A stretch of DNA of 10,782 nucleotides from Pseudomonadota bacterium (GTDB lineage Bacteria > Pseudomonadota > Gammaproteobacteria > Pseudomonadales > Pseudohongiellaceae). The stretch is from the NCBI GenBank assembly GCA_022563075.1, contig JADFOC010000039.1, forward strand, positions 1-10,782. Reading direction: 5' to 3'. How positions within the stretch are numbered: position 1 is the first letter of the stretch; each line of letters begins with the position of its first letter. A program made the position numbers and the translations under genes. A model generated the notes under the pieces. The model worked only from the letters and a program-made list of their open reading frames with translations. It searched no databases and had not been told where the DNA came from. Positions 1-5,847 of the stretch are shown here, in pieces.

Positions 1-356
1 CCGCGATAATGACCTAGCAGAGCAAACGAAAGATTAATAAAGAACGGACCACCACCGGTAAATTGCAATGTGAGGCCGAATATTGAGAAGCCGAATACCA
101 GCTGGGCGAATACGCGCATGGGAATTCCAAACAGGCTCTCCTCACCGAGTATATGAAAGATCGCAGCATCCTGGATTGGGATGCTCAGGGCGGCGATGAC
201 ATCCGGCAACCGATCGGCAAAAATTGGATACAATGAAAAAATCAAGACGATGACGAATACCGGCCATCCGCCGGCACGACGTCCCGCCTCGAGCACGATC
301 CCCCAGGTAACCAAGGCCAACCACACGCCTATCGGTGGTGCTGCATATTCCCAAGC
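1..356 (-). pseudogene. TRAP transporter fused permease (4TM/12TM), part after an in-frame stop; runs off the window
   Basis: Directly after the TAA at 359-357, the same reading frame stays open to the left window edge (118 codons, no stop). It encodes a sequence typical of fused TRAP permeases of the TAXI type: AWEYAAPPIGVW, then EAGRRAGGWPVFVIVLIFSL, then IPIQDAAIFHILGEESLFGI, then a segment with GGGPFFINLSFALLGHYR, which corresponds to the start of the large (DctM-like) domain. Frame and family agreement continue unbroken across the stop, so this is the rest of the same gene and not a separate one. The 3' end lies outside the window. No convincing start codon with a ribosome binding site was found after the stop, so I infer it is not translated by itself. 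It could still be made if the stop is a sequencing error or is read through. Confidence 0.72.
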
Positions 357-716
357 TTACAGCACGATGCGTTCCGCGTAGAAGGCAAAATAAGAAAATA
401 TAACGGCTATCATCGCCATGATGGCGATGTCGTACCAGGGAACATGTTTCGGGCTGTGCCTGCTGCCTGGAAAGGTAATAAATACCATGGTCAGCATGAC
501 ACCGGTAATCAGATACATGTAGCGACTGTCCAGCAATACATAGCCAACAAAAAATCCAAAATTGAAAATTTGATTGACGGCGAGAATGATTGCACAGCCG
601 GTTAGGCACGCAATCGCCGTGCGCCAACGTGGAGGTAGCTCACGATATCGGGACCGCTGCTCGCCTACATCCGTATCTGCTTGGTGACTTTTAAGTGAAT
701 GCGTTTGTGCTGACAT
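357..716 (-). pseudogene. TRAP transporter fused permease, N-terminal 119 residues up to a premature TAA
   Basis: This open frame encodes 119 residues with a hydrophilic N-terminus, a first membrane segment near residues 32-55 (ACLTGCAIILAVNQIFNFGF), a second around residues 65-81 and a third around 95-115 ending in YAERIVL. The order matches the DctQ-like N-terminus of fused 4TM/12TM permeases that pair with TAXI solute-binding proteins. Such permeases usually run to 600-900 residues, so this is a fragment; the missing part follows in the same frame after the TAA. The ATG lies 10 bases after the stop of the TAXI gene, so the two form one operon, with only a weak ribosome binding site between them. 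The original codon could have been CAA, TCA, TTA or another one-base neighbour of TAA. Family assignment is firm; whether the lesion is biological is less certain. Confidence 0.75.
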
Positions 717-726
717 GTAAAATGAT

Positions 727-1953
727 TTACAGGCTAATCGCTAAGGTAATCAGCCCTTCGGCTTCCAGTGCCTGTACGCGCACCGCTAACCAGGCCTGCT
801 CAAACTGGCTATAGCCTTCAGGTGCGTTCGGAAAAAATTTATTCCAGGCACCAATTAATACTTTCTGGCGGCGTAGATTTTGTTGGTTTTTCGCTTCGGC
901 CGCGTCTGTCCAAACACCGATTTCCCGATAGTAACGAATAGCCCCAGGATGATAGGGAAGAAAAGCCAGCTCAAACTTCTGTCTATCCATCTTCCAACCA
1001 GTAGCGCCAGGTGCATTATTTTTGTATTCATCGTAATGCCGATGCATTATTTTAACCAGGCTATAAGCTATCGTTGCATCTGAATCCTCCAATCCGACCA
1101 ACAACGGGTAAGCCGATGAAAATACTTCGAGACCTTCTGCCGGCAAGGTTGGGCCTTCGAATGCTATATGGGGCACATACCAGGGCAGGCGTTCCTGGAC
1201 TCGTGCGACTGCTTCGAGATCATCATGCGGCAAACTGGTAAATGTCAGTCCGCGCGGAGAGGCTTCGATTCGCAGAAACGGCGGCGAATTACAGGCACCA
1301 CCTACTACGTCTGCACGGTTATTCAATACCGCATCGATGGAGGCATTATAACCCCCTACCGTTACCGGGATAACATCGTCCCAGGTCAGATTTGCATAGG
1401 ACAGTAGCGCAGCGGTGGCGTTGTTCAGGGAAGGGGCCCCTTGCACGAAGGTAACTCGTTTGCCTTTAATGTCAGCGATGCTATTGATGTTGGCATCGGT
1501 AGCGGTGGCAAAAGTAAACGAACAACTATCCGAATAATTCGACATCAATGCCCGAATCGGCTGCGGACCCCAAATCCTGGAAGCAAAGTTGAGGATACCT
1601 TCTTGTGCATAAATCGATTCAGAACCACCCGCTGAAAAATGCACACGTCCCGCTCGCAGGGTAGCCAATCGAGAAACATCGTTCCTACCGGGGATAACGC
1701 GCAAGTTGGTAGAGTATTCGCGCTGCAGGATGGCGCCAATGGCAACGGCTTGGCTATACCCCCCGGTACCAGTTGGATAGGCTGACCAGGCGATGGCCCT
1801 GGGTAATTCAATGCCATCTGCTGCTTGCAGGGCAGTGCTAAAACTCAGCGCCAGAGTCAGCACCAGGGCTGATGCACCGAGTTTGCAGCGGCAATTCTTA
1901 ATCACTCGAAGTGTGGGGAGACAGAATCCTTGAATCAGGAATTGCGACATCAT
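727..1953 (-). CDS. TAXI-family TRAP transporter solute-binding protein
   Basis: This is a periplasmic substrate-capture protein of a TRAP transporter. It has a signal peptide with a hydrophobic core (LVLTLALSFSTALQA) and probable cleavage near residue 45, then the hallmark TAXI start AYPTGTGGYSQAVAIGAILQ and the stretch RVIPGRNDVSRLATLRAGRV that shapes the ligand pocket. IADIKGKRVTFV and a SPPFLRIEA segment follow, and the end is complete. About 408 residues is slightly longer than the usual 320-350; part of the excess is a long region before the hydrophobic core. I chose ATG at 1953; ATG at 1950 and TTG at 1956 are alternatives and the ribosome binding site is poor. The permease gene starts 10 bases downstream. 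The ligand cannot be read from sequence; TAXI systems are known or suspected to carry small organic acids such as glutamate. Because the permease is interrupted, this protein may have no working partner. Confidence 0.9.
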   Translation of the reverse strand: MMSQFLIQGFCLPTLRVIKNCRCKLGASALVLTLALSFSTALQAADGIELPRAIAWSAYPTGTGGYSQAVAIGAILQREYSTNLRVIPGRNDVSRLATLRAGRVHFSAGGSESIYAQEGILNFASRIWGPQPIRALMSNYSDSCSFTFATATDANINSIADIKGKRVTFVQGAPSLNNATAALLSYANLTWDDVIPVTVGGYNASIDAVLNNRADVVGGACNSPPFLRIEASPRGLTFTSLPHDDLEAVARVQERLPWYVPHIAFEGPTLPAEGLEVFSSAYPLLVGLEDSDATIAYSLVKIMHRHYDEYKNNAPGATGWKMDRQKFELAFLPYHPGAIRYYREIGVWTDAAEAKNQQNLRRQKVLIGAWNKFFPNAPEGYSQFEQAWLAVRVQALEAEGLITLAISL

Positions 1954-1970
1954 CAATGCTCATAATTATT

Positions 1971-1998
1971 ATTGTAACGGAGCATAACCTAGCTTCAA
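1971..1998 (-). promoter_or_regulatory. Putative sigma-70 promoter of the TRAP-TAXI operon
   Basis: Reading the minus strand, TTGAAG (1998-1993) is followed after 16 bases by TACAAT (1976-1971). This is a 4/6 match to the -35 box and a 5/6 match to the -10 box at near-optimal spacing. Transcription would begin near 1964, giving a leader of only about 11 bases before the ATG at 1953. The location directly before the first gene of the unit supports it; no operator is obvious. Confidence 0.45.
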
Positions 1999-2031
1999 TT
2001 CCTGACCATGGTAATTGATTTGCCGTCTTGG

Positions 2032-2154
2032 CTAATCTGACTTTCTCAGGCAGGAGGATTTTTCCAGTACCGAGGCAGCATCGGTAATATCCTCCGATGT
2101 TTCCAGTGTTAGCTGATCTTCAAGTTCAAAGGCAGGTGCTTTAAATATCTCACA
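2032..2154 (-). pseudogene. Start-less open frame of 41 codons, possible 3' remnant of an unknown gene
   Basis: A 41-codon open frame ending in TAG encodes a protein-like, acidic, helix-prone sequence: FKAPAFELEDQLTLETSED, then ITDAASVLEKSSCLRKSD. It has no ATG, GTG or TTG near its 5' end and is preceded by an in-frame TAG at 2157-2155. It is in the same frame as the small ATG ORF at 2331, with five stops between. The regular Glu/Leu/Asp composition looks more like coding sequence than chance, but 41 codons is too short to be sure. I do not recognise the family. Alternatives are a random open stretch or the end of a gene lost by decay. Confidence 0.25.
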
Positions 2155-2228
2155 CTATTTCTCGGGAGAGTTGAATTATATCTGCTGCCAGGCTCACCCC
2201 CCTCAGCAAGTATGTGTGTATCTCCAAC

Positions 2229-2275
2229 TAACCGAGGGTTCTGCTAGCTGTATGGATGATGGTTTGGCTCGGTTA
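2229..2275. repeat. 8-bp perfect inverted repeat (TAACCGAG ... CTCGGTTA)
   Basis: TAACCGAG at 2229-2236 and CTCGGTTA at 2268-2275 are exact reverse complements separated by 31 bases. The right arm contains the TAA stop of the 27-codon ORF and begins three bases after the stop of the 17-codon ORF. No T-run follows on either strand, so it is not a standard terminator. It could be an mRNA-stabilising hairpin at the end of the cassette transcript or a protein-binding dyad. Confidence 0.45.
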
Positions 2276-2356
2276 TCCTACGTATACCTCGATAAACCAG
2301 CTATCCCCAGGACTTGCCGCATTGTTGCCATGTGGCACCTCCCCCCAATAGTTCAT
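2273..2356 (-). CDS. Possible 27-residue peptide, translationally coupled to the histidine phosphatase
   Basis: The stop TGA of the phosphatase gene (2358-2356) overlaps the ATG of this ORF by one base (TGATG), the classic arrangement for stop-restart coupling. The peptide begins MNYWGEVPHGNNAASPGD and ends in a hydrophobic WFIEVYVG tail; it carries no signal sequence or cysteine. There is no ribosome binding site of its own. A second tiny ORF with a much better site lies inside it in another frame, so at most one of the two is likely to be real. No family was recognised. The overlap may simply be chance. Confidence 0.25.
   Translation of the reverse strand: MNYWGEVPHGNNAASPGDSWFIEVYVG
2278..2331 (-). 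CDS. Possible 17-residue leader peptide with a strong ribosome binding site
   Basis: On the minus strand GGGGGGAGG (2346-2338) lies exactly six bases before ATG at 2331, the best-looking initiation site in this gap. The frame encodes MATMRQVLGIAGLSRYT and stops at TAG 2280-2278. The inverted repeat 2229-2275 follows within three bases, and the start-less frame at 2154-2032 is in register with it. Two readings are open: a leader peptide placed before a hairpin, or the 5' end of a gene that has since collected stops. Nothing recognisable is encoded. Confidence 0.25.
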   Translation of the reverse strand: MATMRQVLGIAGLSRYT

Positions 2357-3063
2357 CAGGAACTGGGCACTACAATTTTTTCAAATCCTGGATGCACCTG
2401 GATAGCCTGCTGCGGCGCAGGAATTTTTAGCAAGAATATTTGAGCTTTTTGAGGTGCGAATAGGTAAAGCCATGAGTGCTCATGTTCCACTTCGTAGCCT
2501 TCCTGCAACGAGAGGTGCAGAAGGTTTTTGATGATCATTTTATTGACATTCCTGTGCCCAACCACTAATACATGACCAGTACTTAGCACGGCATCAATCA
2601 CATTTTCCACCAAAAGCTGAACACGCTTGTCCACCATGACCAGGCTTTCTCCACCGCCAGGAAGAGCGACGTTTACCTCATTATTTAAAAATTCCTGATA
2701 GCAATTTCTTGAAAAATCATCGGAAAATTCTTCTTTATGCTGCCCTTCGAAAATGCCCAATTTGACTTCGTTGAGTTCGGATTTTTTTTCTAGCTCCACG
2801 TTTTTTTCAATGCTTATAGGTGTCACCGTTTGAATCGTTCTCTGCAGCGTACTACACAATATTCGGCAGAGAGAAACCTGGTTTAACGCAAAGAACAGGT
2901 TCTTCCTTTGCTCAAATCCGGTTCGATTCAGGGGCCGGTCCTGCTGCCCTTGAATAATGTTCATTGCATTCCAGTCAGTCTCTCCATGTCGAGCCAACAG
3001 CAGACAATTTTCATTGAGTTCAGTCAAAAAATCTTTTAAAGAAGGGTAGTTTCGTTTTTCCAT
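2356..3063 (-). CDS. Histidine phosphatase family protein (phosphoglycerate-mutase-like fold)
   Basis: The protein (235 residues from ATG 3063) carries the full set of clade-1 histidine phosphatase motifs: LLLARHGETDWN with the phospho-accepting His26, STLQRTIQT with Arg75, the acid in ELNEVKLGIFEG (Glu99) and the second catalytic His170 in VVGHRNVNK. All catalytic residues are present. Relatives remove phosphate from small molecules; CobC acting on alpha-ribazole phosphate is one example. The gene ends the cassette, 36 bases after the CDP-alcohol phosphotransferase, so I infer it trims a phosphate from the pathway intermediate or product. An upstream TTG at 3081 would add six residues, but ATG 3063 is preferred; neither has a good ribosome binding site, so coupling to the previous gene is likely. 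The exact substrate is unknown. Confidence 0.88.
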   Translation of the reverse strand: MEKRNYPSLKDFLTELNENCLLLARHGETDWNAMNIIQGQQDRPLNRTGFEQRKNLFFALNQVSLCRILCSTLQRTIQTVTPISIEKNVELEKKSELNEVKLGIFEGQHKEEFSDDFSRNCYQEFLNNEVNVALPGGGESLVMVDKRVQLLVENVIDAVLSTGHVLVVGHRNVNKMIIKNLLHLSLQEGYEVEHEHSWLYLFAPQKAQIFLLKIPAPQQAIQVHPGFEKIVVPSS

Positions 3064-3099
3064 GCTATGCACAACTGTCAATTTGATACATTGCTGCCA

Positions 3100-3816
3100 C
3101 TAGTCAGACGCCTCTATTGCTAATGTGGAAATCTTCCACAGTCGGAATATGAAGTTGACGCCAAGTAAGCAGGATAGCGTCATAACTAACCATTCAATGA
3201 CCGGGGCATAGCCGGTAAAGGCGTATATTAAAATTGACACACAGAGATAGAAGAACCGTGTATCACTCCCTGCACAAAGCCAACTGAATACTACCTCATG
3301 CTCGCTCTTCGGATAATTTTTGTGGTACACAGAACGATACTTTTCTGAGGATGCTGTTATCAGAAAGACCATGCCGATGTAACAAAAGAAAAGGGTTCCC
3401 CAAGCACGGTTGATCGCATCGGCTGGCATCGAATAAAGTACCCCGGCAAAAATGAGAAATTCAGCCGACCGGTCAGTCATCGTGTCATAAAAATCACCCA
3501 GCTTGCTATACGATTTTGTCAGTCGAGCAATTTCGCCGTCAACACAGGACAACAAACCAAATACTTGAATCAATATCACGCCTAAAAGATAGTAGCCTTG
3601 GGATAAGCACCATGCGGCTAGTATTGCAGAGAGCAAATCAATTGCAGTGGCAGCATTGGCAGAGATCCCTTTGCGCACAGAAAATAGCGATATATAAAGA
3701 GAGATTCTACGTTGCACAACATAGCAATACATGCCATCACTCGCTTTCTTTGCGAGATTTGGGTAGGTGGCATTCAACTTTAGTTTATTTTCTTCAGTCG
3801 TTTGGCTTTTTCGCAT
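3100..3816 (-). CDS. CDP-alcohol phosphotransferase (DIPPS-like), first motif Asp replaced by Ser
   Basis: This integral membrane enzyme (238 residues) would transfer a phospho-alcohol from a CDP-alcohol to a second alcohol. The family signature is clear: D93-G94-EI-A97-R98, eight residues, G107-DFY-D111-TMT-D115, with spacing exactly as in DGxxARx8GxxxDxxxD. The first Asp of the usual DxxDG is Ser90 (SCVDG), and its codon is TCC. The N-terminal SDGMYCYVVQRRIS resembles the substrate clamp of di-myo-inositol-phosphate phosphate synthase-type members, so a soluble alcohol acceptor is more likely than diacylglycerol. Hydrophobic segments fit about six membrane helices. The ATG at 3816 lacks a ribosome binding site. 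LicD lies 97 bases upstream and the histidine phosphatase 36 bases downstream. I am sure of the family; catalytic competence is open because of Ser90. Confidence 0.88.
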   Translation of the reverse strand: MRKSQTTEENKLKLNATYPNLAKKASDGMYCYVVQRRISLYISLFSVRKGISANAATAIDLLSAILAAWCLSQGYYLLGVILIQVFGLLSCVDGEIARLTKSYSKLGDFYDTMTDRSAEFLIFAGVLYSMPADAINRAWGTLFFCYIGMVFLITASSEKYRSVYHKNYPKSEHEVVFSWLCAGSDTRFFYLCVSILIYAFTGYAPVIEWLVMTLSCLLGVNFIFRLWKISTLAIEASD

Positions 3817-3828
3817 TGTCTTGTTGTT

Positions 3829-3905
3829 TCAATAAAATTCTCGCTGATGAAGAAGCGCTGTATGTTTATTCATTCCTGCCAGAAGAAACCAGGAAAGAAC
3901 CTCCT
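3829..3905 (-). promoter_or_regulatory. Leader before the CDP-alcohol phosphotransferase: orphan Shine-Dalgarno and 14-codon upstream ORF
   Basis: A perfect AGGAGG (3905-3900) has no ATG, GTG or TTG at normal distance. Thirty-two bases after its start, ATG at 3873 opens a 14-codon frame (MNKHTALLHQREFY) that ends at TGA 3831-3829, 12 bases before the ATG of the main gene and in the same frame. Because the main ATG has no site of its own, reinitiation after this upstream ORF is a reasonable model. Short complementary segments (CAGG/CCTG/CAGG) could form alternative weak hairpins. Confidence 0.3.
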
Positions 3906-3913
3906 GTGTGGTT

Positions 3914-4579
3914 TTATGGATTCTCTTGCAAATAGGTCAAGACTTCTTGCAGAGGGAATTTCGTTGTAGGAAACCCCGTAGGCTTGTACTGCCGATGATC
4001 CAGATTGTGGAGCATACAAAACTCCATACAATCACTGCCGTAATACTGTTTTACAATCTCTTCTGCACGCCGCGGAACACTCACGCTAAAATCCAAAAAT
4101 TTTCTTCTTTCCAACGGGAAAAAATCTTCGAGGGAATAAGAAAATTCTTCAGGTGGCAATGTCATGCTGTGGTTGCTGATATCAGCTTCCCAAACACCTA
4201 ACCACGGAAATTTCCATGTTTGCCCAGGAATAGCAAGCCCCTGTTCGGCGTGAATACGGTATCCACATCGTCTTTCTACACCATCAATAGTACGCATATC
4301 GTCATAGACAACATACTCTCTGTCTTCCAATTGGTGTCGACACTTTTTTTCGAATTTATCGAGATCAAAAATAATTATGTCCAGATCATCATCCCACGGA
4401 ATCAACCCATCATGGCGCAATAAACCAAGGAGGGTGCCAAACATGACACAATAGTCCACATCTTCAGCAAATAGGATTTCATCCATGTCTCTCAGGTGCT
4501 GCAACGCAAGTTCCTTCTCTTTAAAGAAACCTGTTTCCTTAAAGAAGTGAAGCTGGTTATTTCTTTGGCTGGTAGCCAT
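3914..4579 (-). CDS. LicD-family phosphotransferase (fukutin/LicD nucleotidyltransferase-like fold)
   Basis: LicD proteins move a phospho-alcohol, classically phosphocholine from CDP-choline, to a sugar on cell-surface glycans. The diagnostic block is present: MFGTLLGLLRHDGLIPWD followed by DDLDI at residues 46-68, where the acidic PWDDDLD residues bind metal and nucleotide. The C-terminal half has EDFFPLERRKFLDFSVSVPR and a KQYYGSD segment, as seen in full-length family members. At 221 residues it is a compact but complete protein. ATG 4579 has a good site, GAGG five bases upstream; a TTG at 4582 is less likely. The PLP enzyme ends 24 bases upstream, so the two are surely cotranscribed. In this context it probably attaches the activated phospho-alcohol to a glycan. 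There is no glycosyltransferase in the window to reveal which one. Confidence 0.88.
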   Translation of the reverse strand: MATSQRNNQLHFFKETGFFKEKELALQHLRDMDEILFAEDVDYCVMFGTLLGLLRHDGLIPWDDDLDIIIFDLDKFEKKCRHQLEDREYVVYDDMRTIDGVERRCGYRIHAEQGLAIPGQTWKFPWLGVWEADISNHSMTLPPEEFSYSLEDFFPLERRKFLDFSVSVPRRAEEIVKQYYGSDCMEFCMLHNLDHRQYKPTGFPTTKFPLQEVLTYLQENP

Positions 4580-4603
4580 CAAATCCTCTTTATCAATTAA
4601 AAA

Positions 4604-5728
4604 TCAGGAGCTTGCAGTAGTTAGGATTTCACCTAATATAGTCACTAGCGCTTTATTCTCATCCTGAGTTCGACTGGCTATGCGCAGGTAGCGGTCAGAT
4701 TCTGGCATGCTTTTCTCTGCACAATGTTTTATATATATATTGTGATCAACGAACAAGATTTTTGCGACCTCAGGGCCAGAAGGCGAGTGCTCAGGAAGAC
4801 GGCAAAAAATGAAATTGGCATCAGGTTTATAGACCAGCAAGCCTTCAATTGAACGGAGTTCCTGATAAAACTGATCCCGATCTTGCCGTACTTGGGCGCA
4901 GCTCGATTGGAATTCTTCACGGTATTCGGGAGCCATTTTCAAAAAAGTTTCAGCGAAACCATTCAAGTTCCAAATATGTATCCCCGCGCGAACCTCTGCA
5001 GCAAAGTCGGCGTTGGCCGTGAGCATATAGCCTATGCGCAGGCCACATATGCCATAAGCCTTACTCATGCTTTTAAAAATCGCCAGGTTTGGATAAGAGT
5101 CGATATCTCTAGCCAGTGTTTCCTGATCGCATTTGCTGGCAAAATCGATAAAGGATTCATCGACGATAAGCATACAGTCGTGTTCGGCCAGTTTTACCAG
5201 TAGACGAATTAGCTCAGTCCTTGGCACCAGCAATGAAGTCGGGTTGTTTGGTGTCACCACCACCGCAATATCAGCCTTGCAGCGCACTGCCTCGGCGGCA
5301 AACTTATCTACATCGAGCTGGAAAGATGGCGCATCCAGCGCAAACTCGACAACGCTCCCCACTGGAGCCGCATTGGCATATTCATTAAAGGAGGGCACGG
5401 GAATAATCAGCTTATTTGCAACGTGCCCGGAGACGATTTTGATCAGTTCAGCCGCCCCGTTCCCCACCACAATGCGTTCGGGTGGCTGATCAATCAAGTT
5501 ACCTACCCAACTGGCGAGTTTGTTTTGGGCAACAGGGTAGTTTAAAACCAGCTGATGAATCTGGCTTTTCAGTAACTCAAAAAATCGCTCTGGTGGAAAA
5601 TGAAGATTATAAAGATAGGCATGATCGATGAAACCATAGCGCCAATAGCCTCCATGGGCGGTAGCCAATGCTGCATATTGTTGTTCCCTGGAAGTTTGAT
5701 CGTGAGAGGCTGGATCTTGCTTGTTCAT
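4604..5728 (-). CDS. PLP-dependent aminotransferase class I/II, HisC/CobD-like
   Basis: This fold-type I PLP enzyme (374 residues, full length) has VTPNNPT (Asn162), IVDESFIDF (Asp190), SMSKAYGICGLRIGY with the Schiff-base Lys223 and Arg231, and the carboxylate-binding Arg349 in YLRIASR. The early HGG at residues 25-27 recalls CobD, the L-threonine-O-3-phosphate decarboxylase, as well as histidinol-phosphate aminotransferase. Both act on small phosphorylated amines or amino acids. Within a cassette that activates and transfers a phospho-alcohol, I infer it makes a phospho-amino-alcohol (for example by decarboxylating an O-phospho-amino acid) or transaminates a phospho-keto compound. The sequence does not decide between these. 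It lies 119 bases after the nucleotidyltransferase gene, with a short imperfect dyad in between, and 24 bases before licD-like. ATG 5728 has only a weak AAGG-type site. Confidence 0.9.
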   Translation of the reverse strand: MNKQDPASHDQTSREQQYAALATAHGGYWRYGFIDHAYLYNLHFPPERFFELLKSQIHQLVLNYPVAQNKLASWVGNLIDQPPERIVVGNGAAELIKIVSGHVANKLIIPVPSFNEYANAAPVGSVVEFALDAPSFQLDVDKFAAEAVRCKADIAVVVTPNNPTSLLVPRTELIRLLVKLAEHDCMLIVDESFIDFASKCDQETLARDIDSYPNLAIFKSMSKAYGICGLRIGYMLTANADFAAEVRAGIHIWNLNGFAETFLKMAPEYREEFQSSCAQVRQDRDQFYQELRSIEGLLVYKPDANFIFCRLPEHSPSGPEVAKILFVDHNIYIKHCAEKSMPESDRYLRIASRTQDENKALVTILGEILTTASS

Positions 5729-5800
5729 TACTTGAATTCTTACCTTATCAGGGTCATGCCTAACGCTGTGATAGCACTGAACTGGTCACGATCAGCACAC

Positions 5801-5825
5801 TAGAGAGTACCCGGGTACACCTCTA
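5801..5825. repeat. Palindrome GTACCCGGGTAC inside a wider imperfect dyad
   Basis: GTACCCGGGTAC at 5807-5818 is a perfect 12-base palindrome and is flanked by TAGAG (5801-5805) and CTCTA (5821-5825), extending the symmetry with small mismatches. It begins about 22 bases after the stop of the nucleotidyltransferase gene and lies before the PLP enzyme gene. No T-run follows. It could act as an operator or as an mRNA processing hairpin that sets different levels of the two genes. Confidence 0.4.
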
Positions 5826-5847
5826 TTAGCGGAGAGAAGTCATCGCT

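Noticed and set aside
142..627. Long minus-strand open frame of 161 codons overlapping the permease
   Set aside because: It is rich in Arg, His, Cys and Ser and has no membrane pattern. The permease frame on both sides of the TAA explains the DNA much better.
2229..2275. Integron attC site
   Set aside because: Ends resemble TAAC...GTTA, but the flanking bases do not fit the RYYYAAC/GTTRRRY cores, and no integrase or cassette array is visible.
2171..2443. Plus-strand open frame of 90 codons
   Set aside because: It overlaps the phosphatase 3' end on the opposite strand, has no ribosome binding site and shows no recognisable protein pattern.
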